A stretch of DNA of 64,000 nt from Phormidesmis sp963789215 (GTDB lineage Bacteria; Cyanobacteriota; Cyanobacteriia; Phormidesmidales; Phormidesmidaceae), in contig CAWBJY010000008.1 of the NCBI GenBank assembly GCA_963789215.1, positions 1 through 64,000 on the forward strand, written 5' to 3'. This document shows positions 18,419 to 28,094 of the stretch, one piece after another. The notes beneath the pieces were generated by a model. The model did not search any database and was not told the DNA's origin. It worked only from the letters and a program-made list of their open reading frames with translations. Both the position numbers and the translations under genes were made by a program. Each line of letters begins with the position of its first letter. The first letter of the stretch is position 1.

Positions 18419-19339
18419 CCAAAGTCCGCCAATCGCTCTCAATGCCGCTGGCAACACCCGTCGCCGAGATTCTCTGGCCACAATTCCCAACAGCGCCGAC
18501 GAAGGATTTCCGCTTCTAATCACCGTTAGCGCACTTTGAGCAATCGAGCGCGTTCTAGAACCACGATTCAACAGCTCATTTAACACCGGCACCGCAGAAG
18601 ACGCCTGGCCTCCCATCTGGCCTAAAGCCGCCACCGCCAGCGCCTGAATATCCGCATCCTCGGAAGCCGCCGCTTGCATCAAAGTCGGCAGCACCAGCTC
18701 AGAATTGCCGGTCAAAGTCCAAAGCGCATCCGCCGCATAAAGCCGGGTCAACGCCTGATCGCTACTTAGCGCCACTTGCAGAGCCGGTACAGACGAAGCG
18801 TCAACGGTAAAAGCAGTACCTGCTGCTGTCAAATCTCTTTCAGCCAAATCTACTGAAAAGCCGTCTATGCTGGCACTTTCCAATCGGCTCAAAGCCTCCG
18901 CCCCAGGTATTTTCTCCACGGCCATCTCTTCGTTCTCTACGGCCATCTCTTCATTCTCGACCGCCGCACGCTCAGCCGTTGCCAAAATCTCCGTCACGCC
19001 ATCCGCATCCAAGGCCTCATTCAGGGTTAGCATCGCAGCCTCACGCTCAGCCACCTCTACCGTATACTCAACGCTCACCGGCCCAATGCTAATAGCCTCA
19101 GTAATGACAGGCTCCGCATCTACCGCAACATCACCCGCAGTATCGCCGGCTTGTTCTACCGGCGTTATCTCTTCTACTGCCGCATCTATCGCATCTGTCG
19201 CATCTGTCGCATCGGCCTGTTCCAACAATCTATCGAGCGCTGATACCTGAGAAAATGCAGGAGTTGCCCCCACGACTAAACTTGCAGAGAGCGCCCCAAA
19301 AACCAACGTCGCCTTAACCCAATTGTTCCGACCAGTCAT
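18413..19339 (-). CDS. Secreted HEAT-repeat protein, 308 aa
   Basis: A signal peptide (about 1-30, ...ATPAFS-Q) is followed by a long acidic, Ala-rich low-complexity region (about 35-165). HEAT/PBS-type repeats occupy about 190-305 (e.g. LYAADALWTL, IQALAVAALGQMGGQ). The acidic part contains in-frame tandem duplications: a 9-bp unit giving DAT-like triplets near 19190-19215, and a 21-bp unit giving NEEMAVE near 18917-18960. HEAT repeats usually serve protein binding. A scaffold role in the periplasm is inferred; nothing catalytic is visible. Confidence 0.8.
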   Translation of the reverse strand: MTGRNNWVKATLVFGALSASLVVGATPAFSQVSALDRLLEQADATDATDAIDAAVEEITPVEQAGDTAGDVAVDAEPVITEAISIGPVSVEYTVEVAEREAAMLTLNEALDADGVTEILATAERAAVENEEMAVENEEMAVEKIPGAEALSRLESASIDGFSVDLAERDLTAAGTAFTVDASSVPALQVALSSDQALTRLYAADALWTLTGNSELVLPTLMQAAASEDADIQALAVAALGQMGGQASSAVPVLNELLNRGSRTRSIAQSALTVIRSGNPSSALLGIVARESRRRVLPAALRAIGGLWR

Positions 19340-19428
19340 AAACGAAACCCGACGTATCTAAAGGATGATTGTTCTCATACGATACCCATCTAAACTAGCC
19401 AAACAGAAAGGGATAAGGTCAGTTAATC

Positions 19429-20835
19429 ATGTGGAATCTGCTCGGCCAAACCAGGGCTAAAAAACGCCGATTCAAAGCAGCTCTAATCGCCGCACTTTTG
19501 ACCATAGCGCTAGTCTTTCCAGCCGCCGCACAAGACGAAGCTATCGAAGACTCACTGCCCATCGCTGAGCCAGCTGCCGAATCGACAGACAATGCGATCG
19601 CAGCCCCCTCAGACGGCATCTACTTCGCCGACATCTTAGTTAGAGGCCAGCCCGTTTTCCAAATTGGCAGCATAGGCGATCTTTCCGCCAGCCAGAGAGC
19701 CGCCATCATCAACCGCCGCATCGCCAGCCTGCTAGATCGCACCGATGGCAAAGTCGCAGTCACCGCCGAACCCGCCGCCGACCAAAACCTGGTTACCCTA
19801 CAGGCCAACAACCGAGTCCTAATGACGGTCACCGAGCAAGACGCTCAAGACTTTGGGTTACCCCTGCAAGAGCTAGCCGAAGACTGGACAACTCGGCTAG
19901 GAAAGAGCTTCGACAAACCGCCCATAGCAATAGACGCTGCCCAGCGATTAAACAGCACCGTTCGCCAGCTAGGCAGAGACACCATTAGCAGTATTCCAGC
20001 GCTGATCGGCGTGCTCGTCGTTATTCTATTTACCTGGATAATCGCCAAAATTGTGCGCTACAGCGGGTTTAGATGGGCGCAAAGAACAGAAGGCGATCAC
20101 AGCACCGAAATCCTCGTTGGCAGGCTTTGCTACGGCGGCGTTTGGGTTGCAGGCACCATCATCGCCCTCGGCGTTTGGGGCATCGACTTTGCCACCATGC
20201 TAGGCGCGCTCGGCCTCACCAGCGTTGCCATCGGTTTTAGCCTTAAAGACGTCCTTAGCAACTACATCTCAGGCGTCATTCTTCTCTCAGCTCGCCCCTT
20301 CCACAACGGCGATCAGGTCGTCATCAACGGCTACGAAGGCACCATCACCCAGGTTCAGCTCCGCTCCACCACGCTTAAAACCTACGATGGCCGCATGGTT
20401 TACATCCCCAACCAGGAAGTGTTCCAGGCCAGCATTACCAACAACACCGCCTCCAAATACCTGCGCAGCTCCGTCTTTGTCGGCATAGACTACGACGCCG
20501 ATATTGTCGAAGCTCGAGAAGTCATCGTCCAAGCCGTCTCTACTCACAAACGCGTCCAGCCAGACCCTGCCCCCGAAGTCCTCGTTCACGAACTAGCGGC
20601 CAGCACCGTCAACTTAGAAGTTCGCTTCTGGGTAGACTCGCGCCGCGCTGGATTTTTAGAAACCACGTCGATTGTGGCCCAAAGCGTAAAAGAAGCCTTA
20701 CAAGAGAACAAGATTGAGATGCCTACAGAGATCTACACGCTGCTGTTAAAAGACGTGCCCGAAGAGTTCAAAAACAGCGGGAAACTATCTAGCGCAGATA
20801 GCTCAGCCCAAACAGGAACGCTCAGCGAAACCTAA
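19429..20835 (+). CDS. MscS-family channel with signal peptide and periplasmic N-terminal domain, 468 aa
   Basis: Third MscS paralogue in the window. A signal peptide (about 1-35) precedes a periplasmic domain of about 150 residues (VRGQPVFQIGSIGDLSASQR...). Three membrane helices follow (near 189-210, 240-262 and the pore helix TSVAIGFSLKDVLSNYISG near 265-283). The cytoplasmic beta domain follows (ARPFHNGDQVVINGYEGTI, IPNQEVF). The periplasmic extension is of the kind found in larger MscS homologues and may sense envelope state. It is transcribed away from the secreted HEAT protein and stands alone. Confidence 0.88.
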   Translation: MWNLLGQTRAKKRRFKAALIAALLTIALVFPAAAQDEAIEDSLPIAEPAAESTDNAIAAPSDGIYFADILVRGQPVFQIGSIGDLSASQRAAIINRRIASLLDRTDGKVAVTAEPAADQNLVTLQANNRVLMTVTEQDAQDFGLPLQELAEDWTTRLGKSFDKPPIAIDAAQRLNSTVRQLGRDTISSIPALIGVLVVILFTWIIAKIVRYSGFRWAQRTEGDHSTEILVGRLCYGGVWVAGTIIALGVWGIDFATMLGALGLTSVAIGFSLKDVLSNYISGVILLSARPFHNGDQVVINGYEGTITQVQLRSTTLKTYDGRMVYIPNQEVFQASITNNTASKYLRSSVFVGIDYDADIVEAREVIVQAVSTHKRVQPDPAPEVLVHELAASTVNLEVRFWVDSRRAGFLETTSIVAQSVKEALQENKIEMPTEIYTLLLKDVPEEFKNSGKLSSADSSAQTGTLSET

Positions 20836-21327
20836 AGACCAAAACATGATGTTGCGTAATAGAGATACTGTAGGATTCTGACGGATAATCAACTGCGCAT
20901 AAGCTGAGCTCATACTGCGCGATCGCAGAAAGGGTCTAACAACAAGCATTGAGCTTAAGCGAGGGCGAAGCCCTTCCAAAGGAAGATCGCATTCCGGAAT
21001 AGTCTAATCGCATTGAGAAGTGTAATTCTGAATTAGACCACGCCTTCAGCTACAGCCGATCAGCGAGTCCACCATCTGCTACGCTGACTAATTACAACTG
21101 GCAAACACCTCTTTGCAGCGGCGACGAATCCAACTAGACAGCAACTGCGTACTGATAGTGAATCAGCGCAAAGGCATAGCCACTTATAGCTACGCCTTTA
21201 TATTGCAATGATTAGTCACAGACAATTGTTACCGTCAATAGCTATTGTTAAATATCAGCATCTTCTTGCTGAGGACAACAGCCATAACTGTTTCTATTGC
21301 AACTATTCGTCTATAACCTTCCGTAAA
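20836..21327. other. Intergenic stretch of 492 bp without a recognisable gene
   Basis: No coding potential or RNA gene is recognised. It holds one HIP1 octamer (near 20920), a small stable hairpin AGGGCGAAGCCCT (near 20962-20974), a GTCTAAT/ATTAGAC inverted repeat (near 21002-21038) and a terminator-like hairpin at 21170-21199. Confidence 0.6.
21170..21199. terminator. Possible terminator or leader hairpin upstream of the CHRD gene
   Basis: AAAGGC (21170-21175) pairs with GCCTTT (21194-21199), with one inner mismatch and a further TAG/CTA pairing. It could end read-through transcription before the CHRD gene. Confidence 0.35.
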
Positions 21328-21981
21328 ATGTATATCTATTTCAAACGATTCCGGCACCTAATTCTTGGTTTAGTGACCTGCTTGGCCCTAGTAGGCCTTA
21401 GCGCTTCTAGCCTAAGTGGTTGGCTAGGTGCTAGCCCTGCACGAGCACAAGCACCTTCAGCTAATATCAATTCAGAGTTTTCTCTCACAGCCTCCGCACA
21501 GATCAACATAAAAGCCGCTGAAACTAAGCTGTTGGCCCAGGGCATGCAGCAGCCGTACACAACCTATGTGGCCATTATGAGCGAGGACAACGTAGTCGGC
21601 AGTTCTCCTGAAACCAGAGCGCGTGGAACTGTCGGCGCTGTTATGTCTGGCAACCGACTCGTCACGCGAGGCAGCTTCAACATTCTATCTAGCCCCATGA
21701 GAGACTACGCTACTGACCCAGTGAATCCACCCAACACCAATATCACATCAGCTTTTCACATTCATCAGGGCACATCCATGGAGAACGGGCCTTTTCAGTA
21801 CGCTTTAGATGTGATGACGGGCAGCACAGAGCGCAGCGGTTCTGCAATGGGAGAATACGTGCTGACTCAAGAGCAAATGCAGGCGCTGGCTGACGGTCGC
21901 CTTTACGTTGACATTCATACGACTAAAAACCGAGGTGGAGAGCTTAGAGGAACGTTGATGCCTTATTCTGCTTCACGCTAG
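21328..21981 (+). CDS. Secreted CHRD-domain protein, 217 aa
   Basis: The ATG at 21328 is chosen because it starts directly at a signal peptide (MYIYFKRFRHLILGLV..., cleavage near ARA-Q, about residue 45). The open frame extends 40 codons further upstream without any family-like sequence. The mature part has a CHRD (chordin-like) domain with the usual AFHIHQGTS and GELRGTLMP motifs. CHRD domains are beta-sandwich modules of extracellular proteins; no enzymatic role is established in bacteria. A strong terminator follows at 22028-22063, so it is monocistronic. Confidence 0.85.
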   Translation: MYIYFKRFRHLILGLVTCLALVGLSASSLSGWLGASPARAQAPSANINSEFSLTASAQINIKAAETKLLAQGMQQPYTTYVAIMSEDNVVGSSPETRARGTVGAVMSGNRLVTRGSFNILSSPMRDYATDPVNPPNTNITSAFHIHQGTSMENGPFQYALDVMTGSTERSGSAMGEYVLTQEQMQALADGRLYVDIHTTKNRGGELRGTLMPYSASR

Positions 21982-22027
21982 CGGCTTTTCTGCGACATGC
22001 CTAAGCAAGTTGCTTTATAACCATAAT

Positions 22028-22063
22028 AAAAGCGCCTTTTGAATTGGTTCAAGAGGCGCTTTT
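22028..22063 (+). terminator. Strong rho-independent terminator
   Basis: AAAAGCGCCTTTTGAA (22028-22043) pairs along its length with TTCAAGAGGCGCTTTT (22048-22063), with one G-T wobble and the 4-base loop TTGG. Confidence 0.9.
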
Positions 22064-22216
22064 GACTGTTGCAGTTAGCCATTCAGATAGACTCGCTGCG
22101 GAATCTACAGCGCTTAGAATGATGGATGAGCCATCATCGGTACAAGAACCTGCGCTAAGTAGCTTCTATTTCGGTACGACTCGCTCCACCAGAGACTATC
22201 CCTTTCGACCTTGCGC

Positions 22217-23779
22217 TTACACGGGTAGGCAAATATAAAACGTGGCCCCCTCGCCGAGCGTTGATTCTACTGTAAGCTGGCCGCCGTGCGCTTCAACCAC
22301 GATTTGATATGCGATCGCCAAACCTAAGCCAGTGCCTTGGCCAACAGACTTAGTTGTAAAAAAGTGGTCAAACACTTTCGGTTGATGACTTTCTGCTATA
22401 CCTAAACCATTATCTCGAATGCAGACACTCACATGATTCTGTTCATTTACTTCGGTACTTATCCAAATCCGAGGCTGTAGGTTAGAACACCTTGATTCAG
22501 GGTAAGATACTCGACAAATCTCTTTTATACTTTCAATAGCGTTGGTTAGGACGTTCAAGAGTACTTGGTTAATCTGGGCCGGATCGCATTCTACCGTCGG
22601 AATATCGCCATAGTTTTTGATGACTTCTATTTTGGGATGGTGGCTACTAGCCGCTAATTGATGGTTAAGCACCACTAACGTACTGTCAATACCTTCGTGC
22701 AGATCAATTTGCTTAATACCAGACTCATCTAATCGGGAGAAATTGCGCAGCGCCTGTACAATATCGCGAATGCGAGCCGAGCCTGAACTCATAGAAACCA
22801 GTATTTTCGGTAAATCCTCAAGGATAAATTCAAGGTCAATCTCGTCATTATCTCTTGATGTAGCTGTGCTATCTATTGCAGAGTCCGCTCTCTCTGAGTT
22901 TCGCCGCACTAGCGTCAACAAATCGTTCACATAGCTTTCGACATGGGGCAAATTGGCATGTATAAAATTAATTGGGTTGTTAACCTCATGTGCAATTCCT
23001 GCCACAAACTTGCCCAAGCTTGCCATCCTTTCAGTTTGAACTAGCTGAGCTTGAGATTCACTTAGCTGCTGTAGAGCCTCACTAATTTCATGGTTTTGGG
23101 CCTGAATAGTTTTTACATACTCTGCTTGTTTCAGGGCGATGCCGAGCTGTTCAGCGACCTGACTTAGCAGCTGCACCTCAGTTTCTTTCCACTGCCTAGG
23201 CCCCGTATTCTGGTAAGCGGCCAGCAAGCCCCAAAGCTGATTGTCTACGTAGATCGCAATAATGGCATAGGCGCGGGCCTGATAGCTCTTCAAAACCTCT
23301 ACATAGCAGTCGCTAAAGCCAGCATCTTCAATGTCTTCGCAGACTCGAAAGATTTCTCCTTGAACAAAAGAGCCACCATAGGTCATTTGTAAATGTGTAT
23401 CAGCTGTTGCACCAGTATCAAGCGATCTGACACTACAGGCATTGACATTCTTAGCAATCAGTTCGTTGCTTTGCTGTGCTTCGACTAATGATATCCACTC
23501 AGAACCAGCCGATTCAAAAACAAAGCGGCCACTCCAGTCCGAATTGAACTGATAGATAGCAACTCTATCGGCATTTAGCAGGCTCAGCATCTCTTGTGTA
23601 ACCGTCTCACAAATCACTGAAAAATCTAGTGATCGCCGCACTTTATTCGTGATTCGAATGAGTGCGTCTTGAGTATTAGCGATGTTGCCTTCGGTAGCTA
23701 TTTGCGTTCTCAGCCTCTTATCAGCTATAGAACTCGTCTCGGAATTCCTTGTTGCAGACGTGTTGTTAGCAGTAATCAC
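22217..23779 (-). CDS. GAF-domain sensor histidine kinase, possible cyanobacteriochrome, 520 aa
   Basis: Cytoplasmic sensor kinase. A GAF domain (about 45-218) of the phytochrome/cyanobacteriochrome-like type (ADRVAIYQFNSDWSG, LWGLLAAYQNTGPRQW) carries a cysteine, Cys158 in SDCYVEVL. This is the position where cyanobacteriochromes attach a bilin, but the usual following His is Tyr. A coiled coil (about 225-250) leads to the phosphoacceptor His264 in GIAHEVNNPINF and a complete HATPase domain (DNGLGIAES, GTGLGLAIAY). It is divergent from a close paralogue starting at 24070; the 290-bp gap should hold both promoters. Bilin binding is inferred. Confidence 0.88.
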   Translation of the reverse strand: MITANNTSATRNSETSSIADKRLRTQIATEGNIANTQDALIRITNKVRRSLDFSVICETVTQEMLSLLNADRVAIYQFNSDWSGRFVFESAGSEWISLVEAQQSNELIAKNVNACSVRSLDTGATADTHLQMTYGGSFVQGEIFRVCEDIEDAGFSDCYVEVLKSYQARAYAIIAIYVDNQLWGLLAAYQNTGPRQWKETEVQLLSQVAEQLGIALKQAEYVKTIQAQNHEISEALQQLSESQAQLVQTERMASLGKFVAGIAHEVNNPINFIHANLPHVESYVNDLLTLVRRNSERADSAIDSTATSRDNDEIDLEFILEDLPKILVSMSSGSARIRDIVQALRNFSRLDESGIKQIDLHEGIDSTLVVLNHQLAASSHHPKIEVIKNYGDIPTVECDPAQINQVLLNVLTNAIESIKEICRVSYPESRCSNLQPRIWISTEVNEQNHVSVCIRDNGLGIAESHQPKVFDHFFTTKSVGQGTGLGLAIAYQIVVEAHGGQLTVESTLGEGATFYICLPV

Positions 23780-24069
23780 AGGAGGTCAATTGAAAAGGTA
23801 ATACAGAATTCCCTCTCTCTACTAGAGATCACATGGTATAGGTAACTGACGGGCCGCTGTAGCGAAGTACCGTAATGTATTAAACAAAAACTGAAACAAC
23901 GCAAATTCGCTAAGCAATCAGGAAAAATCCGAATTTTCTCTAAAAATAGAGAATAAACAACTATCGTACAGCCCTTTTGTAGGATTAAGGTCGAGATCAG
24001 GGGCTTCACGGTCTGACTGCACTGTGCCATTGGGAATGATTAAAATAATCTGTCTATAAACTCTCCGTC

Positions 24070-25602
24070 ATGATGCCGCCGTCTCAGATTCATCCATCTG
24101 CTACTTCTGATCCGTCTGATGGTCAGGTCTGTCGACCTTATAACCAAGTGATGGCTGAGATCCAAGCGCTTGAGCGTCAGAAGGCTTTGGTTAGAATCGT
24201 CAGCAATATTCGACGGTCGCTCAATCTAGAAACTATTTGCCAGGTAGCCACTGACGAAATACGTCAACTGTTGGAAATCGATCGCGTTGCAATTTACCGA
24301 TTCAACGAAGACTGGAGCGGTGAATTTACGATAGAGTCTGTCGCGCCTGGCTGGAAACCGTTGGCAGGCCCAAGCTCAGGGCAGGCGCAGCCCATCGAAG
24401 ATACTCATCTGATGGAAACCCAAGGCGGACGCTACGCATCGGGTGAAACTTTTGCAGTGCCTGACATTTATGCAGCGGGTCATGCTGACTGTCATATTGC
24501 GATGTTAGAGAAGTTTCAAGCCAAAGCCTATGCCATCGCCCCGATCTTCCAAGACGATAAGCTATGGGGGTTAGTCGCTGCTTTTCAAAACAGCAGTTCT
24601 CGTCAATGGATAGAGGATGAAGTTCAGCTGCTCGCTCAAATTGGTGAACAGTTGGGCGTCGCTCTCCAGCAGGCCGACCATGTCGACCAGATTAAGATTC
24701 AGTCCAACGAGTTAAAGCAGCTCATTCAAGACTTAAAGCAGTCGCAGGTTCAGCTAGTACAGAAAGAGAAAATGGCGAGCTTAGGTCAGTTAGTAGCGGG
24801 TGTAGCCCATGAGATCAACAACCCAATTAATTTCATTCATGGCAATCTTAAGCATATCGCACATTATCTACAAGACGTGTTCTCTCTAGTAGAACTCTAT
24901 CAAGAACAATATCCTCAGCCTAATCCAATCATCCAGGAACAGACTGAAGAGATCGACTTAGACTTCATAGTAAAAGATATGCCAAAGACGTTGCAGTCTA
25001 TAAAGCACGGAAGCGAACGAATTCGAGAGATTGTATTATCGCTGCGAAACTTCTCTCGATTAGATGAGTCTGGCCTTAAAACTATTGACATTCATGAAGG
25101 GATTAACAACACTTTGCTCATTTTAGGGCATCGCCTCAAAGCGCCAGAAACCTATCCAAAGATTGAAGTCATCAAACAGTACGGCGACTTACCTCTTATA
25201 GAATGCTATCCAGCACAGCTCAATCAGGTCTTTATGAACCTGCTAGTCAACGCAATAGACGCTCTCGAAGAGTCATTTCCTATTGACGCTATTCGTGACG
25301 CAGAGAAAAAAGCTGACGAAGCAGACCATTCAGCACCTAAAATCTGGATCACAACAGCACTCAGCGCATCAGACAAAATCGAAGTACGCATTCGAGATAA
25401 CGGTTCAGGTATTCCTCTAAAACTACAAAAACAAGTTTTCGACCATTTCTTTACAACAAAAGATGTTGGCAAAGGAACCGGGCTAGGTTTAGCAATTAGT
25501 CAAGATATTATTTGCACAAAGCATCAAGGCACTTTGCAGCTAGAGTCAGCCCCCGAAAAAGGAACTGAGTTTGTCTTAGGATTACCGCTCAGCAAGGTGT
25601 AA
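24070..25602 (+). CDS. GAF-domain sensor histidine kinase, possible cyanobacteriochrome, 510 aa
   Basis: Paralogue of the divergent kinase at 22217-23779 with the same architecture. The GAF domain (about 45-200) includes METQGGRYASGETF, DIYAAG and the canonical bilin-site pair Cys141-His142 in ADCHIAML. A coiled coil follows, then His247 in GVAHEINNPINF and HATPase motifs (DNGSGIPLK, GTGLGLAIS). Cys-His in this helix is the hallmark of cyanobacteriochrome GAF domains, so light sensing is plausible. Many similar GAF domains do not bind bilin, however. No response regulator is adjacent, so phosphotransfer would go to a partner elsewhere. Confidence 0.88.
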   Translation: MMPPSQIHPSATSDPSDGQVCRPYNQVMAEIQALERQKALVRIVSNIRRSLNLETICQVATDEIRQLLEIDRVAIYRFNEDWSGEFTIESVAPGWKPLAGPSSGQAQPIEDTHLMETQGGRYASGETFAVPDIYAAGHADCHIAMLEKFQAKAYAIAPIFQDDKLWGLVAAFQNSSSRQWIEDEVQLLAQIGEQLGVALQQADHVDQIKIQSNELKQLIQDLKQSQVQLVQKEKMASLGQLVAGVAHEINNPINFIHGNLKHIAHYLQDVFSLVELYQEQYPQPNPIIQEQTEEIDLDFIVKDMPKTLQSIKHGSERIREIVLSLRNFSRLDESGLKTIDIHEGINNTLLILGHRLKAPETYPKIEVIKQYGDLPLIECYPAQLNQVFMNLLVNAIDALEESFPIDAIRDAEKKADEADHSAPKIWITTALSASDKIEVRIRDNGSGIPLKLQKQVFDHFFTTKDVGKGTGLGLAISQDIICTKHQGTLQLESAPEKGTEFVLGLPLSKV

Positions 25603-25687
25603 GTCCTTGACTACTGAAAAATCCAGATATAGGCTGAAAGCGCTGTTTAGATGGAGTAGATGGAATCACAGTCCTCAAAATGTCTCT

Positions 25688-27214
25688 TCAAGTACAGGTT
25701 TCGTAAGGCAAAACGACGGTGATACAAGTGCCCTGGTTCACCTTAGACAAACAAGTGATAGATCCTCCATGCGTATCAACGACAATCTGATAGCAAATCG
25801 ATAACCCTAATCCCGTCCCTCGACCCACTGGCTTTGTCGTAAAGAAAGGGTCGAATATTTTATTTTGAACATCTAGCGGGATACCCTGGCCATTATCTTC
25901 AATCTCGACCGTCAAGGCGGTTTCATCGGCTCGAGTTCGAATGATGATTTCGGGCGCTACGTCATCTGTCTCTAAGGCATCGATAGCGTTGGAGAGCAAA
26001 TGCACAAATACCTGATTGAGCTGACTGGCATAGCAGTTGAGCCGCGGACAACTCTCATACTGCCTTTGCAGCTTGATGTCAGGACGTTTAGGATGATTAC
26101 TAAGCTTAGACTGTACTAGCATCACAGCGCTGTCGATGCCTTGGTTTACATCCACCGCCTTAATTTCCGCTTCGTCCAAGTGGGCAAAAACGCGCAGCGA
26201 TTTGACGATTTCGCGAATTCGGCAGGTGCCCGTCTTCATCGACGTTAGCATCCTCGGGATATCTGCCGCTAGAAACGTCAAATCGAGATCGTCTATGGCC
26301 TGGTTAATAGCATCGGGGCAATCAGGATAAGTCTGTTGAAACAGCTCTATCAGCGAGAGCAAATCGTCAAAGGCATCTGCCGTATGGTCTAGATTGCCAT
26401 GGATGAAACTAATAGGGTTGTTAATCTCGTGAGCAATGCCAGCAACGGTTTGGCCCAGACTCGCCATCTTCTCACCGTGAACCAACTGCGCCTGCGTTTG
26501 CTTGAGTTGACGAAGCGTATTCTCTAGAACAATAGTTTGTTTTTGAGCAGCTTCGTGAGACTGCTGTAAGTCTTGTTCAGCTTGTTTTTGCTGCGTGACA
26601 TCTCGAAAAACAGCAACCGCCCCCGTAATCGCCTTGTTGTTAGTATCATCCCCCGACATAATTGGTCTGGCGTTAACGCTCAGCCATTGATGATCGCAAC
26701 TTTCCGGGATTCCAGATCTAATTTCTGCTGCATCTACTGGCTCACCTTCCAGTGCTCTTACTATCGGCGAATAGTCTATCGGCGAATAGTCTATCGGCGA
26801 ATAGTCAAGCAGATGAGATATCTTATCCTTATCAAAGCTATGCGGCGTCTGAGATTCAGTCAGTAGAGAGGTATCGCAGCATTGACTTCCTACCAGTTGA
26901 CGAGCCGCAGGATTAACAAATAGCGGGCGACCGTCTGAGTTCACAACGACTACAGCATCTCCCATGCTATCTAAGATACTGTGTAAGGTTTGAAGCGCTT
27001 CCTCAGCGTGCTCTAACCGCTGCGTCTTTTCGCTCAAGGTACTAAGCATACCTTTTAGACGACGCTCTTGCTCTATGGCAGATTCTTCGTACACCTGCAA
27101 CAACTCTTCTAGCGTAGAAACCTGTTCGCGCAGCTCATCAACGATTGCGCTTTCTGCTAAGCCATCGTTCTCCTCTACTGACGAAGCAATGGTGCTAACA
27201 ACGGGATCTGACAT
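25688..27214 (-). CDS. PAS-domain sensor histidine kinase, 508 aa
   Basis: An N-terminal coiled coil (about 20-80) precedes a PAS domain (about 78-208: LDSMGDAVVVVNSDGRPLFV, AVFRDVTQQKQAE), a second coiled coil, phosphoacceptor His262 in GIAHEINNPISF and an HATPase domain (DNGQGIPLD, GTGLGLSICY). The PAS domain has an insertion made by three exact 15-bp repeats (26761-26805) encoding repeated DYSPI. It lies 56 bp after a conserved protein on the same strand, so both are probably one operon. The signal is unknown; no membrane segment is present. Confidence 0.9.
   Translation of the reverse strand: MSDPVVSTIASSVEENDGLAESAIVDELREQVSTLEELLQVYEESAIEQERRLKGMLSTLSEKTQRLEHAEEALQTLHSILDSMGDAVVVVNSDGRPLFVNPAARQLVGSQCCDTSLLTESQTPHSFDKDKISHLLDYSPIDYSPIDYSPIVRALEGEPVDAAEIRSGIPESCDHQWLSVNARPIMSGDDTNNKAITGAVAVFRDVTQQKQAEQDLQQSHEAAQKQTIVLENTLRQLKQTQAQLVHGEKMASLGQTVAGIAHEINNPISFIHGNLDHTADAFDDLLSLIELFQQTYPDCPDAINQAIDDLDLTFLAADIPRMLTSMKTGTCRIREIVKSLRVFAHLDEAEIKAVDVNQGIDSAVMLVQSKLSNHPKRPDIKLQRQYESCPRLNCYASQLNQVFVHLLSNAIDALETDDVAPEIIIRTRADETALTVEIEDNGQGIPLDVQNKIFDPFFTTKPVGRGTGLGLSICYQIVVDTHGGSITCLSKVNQGTCITVVLPYETCT
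26761..26805. repeat. In-frame 15-bp tandem repeat, three exact copies, inside the PAS kinase gene
   Basis: CTATCGGCGAATAGT occurs at 26761-26775, 26776-26790 and 26791-26805, adding repeated five-residue units to the PAS domain. Confidence 0.97.
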
Positions 27215-27270
27215 TACTTCTACCAGCGTTCAAATACGAAAACAATTGCGTATCGTCTTCAGGCGACTGT

Positions 27271-28014
27271 CTAAGTCGGCTGGAGCATATGGAACGTGTT
27301 CTTTTTTAAGAAAGGAACCATAGCCATCTTTAGGTTAAGCGGCAAGGTTTTCAGTAAGTGTGCAGTCTCTTCTGGAACCGAAACTTTGGAGAATAGAATG
27401 ACTGCAAACAAATCGCCAGCGGGCAACATGCCTCCAAAGCCGATAACAGACTTTATCCCGAATGGTTTTACAAAGTTATCCTGGGCTGGAATGTACTGAC
27501 TGTTGAGTGCGTCTGCAACATAGAAGACGTTACAAGTTTTGCGTTCTAGCTCTATTAGTAAATGGCTTTCGGGGGCCAAGATACAGCTAATGTCTAGCCC
27601 AAAGTCTTTGATCAGCTGAGAGATCATCGGAATTCGACTGACCGCTTTCTCACTCGTGAGGGGAATGGCCTGATGCCCAGTTGAGGCTGTGCGATCGCAC
27701 CATTCTGTCTGCTCACCGACTGTTCCCAATAATGTCAAACATCTGACGTCTTCTAACAACGCTTCTGATTCAGGTAAGCCCTCAAAAGCTTTGAGCTGAA
27801 GCTTTTCAGGCAAACTGCCGTAGCGATGAGTCTTAAAAAATCTAACCAACGAACAAGCCGATTCACCTGTCTCAGCGTCAATGAGATGCTTGTATAAGTA
27901 CCGTACGCACTGAGAAGCAACCATCTCTAAGCTATCAGCTTCTTTTCCTAATCTGCGCAGATGAGAACCGATCTCAGTCGCATCCTCTAGCGTTAGTTGT
28001 GTCAGAGTATACAT
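27271..28014 (-). CDS. Conserved protein upstream of a PAS kinase, possible GAF-like sensor fold, 247 aa
   Basis: Soluble, with no signal peptide or membrane helix. The N-terminal half is helical (ATEIGSHLRRLGKEADSLEMVASQCVRYLY), followed by FFKTHRYGSLP and a C-terminal alpha/beta part. That part includes an IPLTSEKAVSRIPMISQLIKD segment and a final GFGGMLPAGDLFAVILFSK strand, which resembles GAF-like sensor folds. Such proteins are found beside histidine kinases. Here it is encoded 56 bp upstream of the PAS kinase on the same strand, so it may be its input partner. Function is unknown. Confidence 0.75.
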   Translation of the reverse strand: MYTLTQLTLEDATEIGSHLRRLGKEADSLEMVASQCVRYLYKHLIDAETGESACSLVRFFKTHRYGSLPEKLQLKAFEGLPESEALLEDVRCLTLLGTVGEQTEWCDRTASTGHQAIPLTSEKAVSRIPMISQLIKDFGLDISCILAPESHLLIELERKTCNVFYVADALNSQYIPAQDNFVKPFGIKSVIGFGGMLPAGDLFAVILFSKVSVPEETAHLLKTLPLNLKMAMVPFLKKNTFHMLQPT

Positions 28015-28094
28015 CGTAGAATAGATGAATCAATATGCACAGGATGCCCCGTCTCGGCTAAAAGATGAGCAAACATCAGTTGCTAAAGACTAAC

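Noticed and set aside
23776..24030. 84-codon minus-strand frame between the two GAF kinases, overlapping the kinase start by ATGA
   Set aside because: No ribosome-binding site, no family resemblance, and it occupies the region needed for two divergent promoters.
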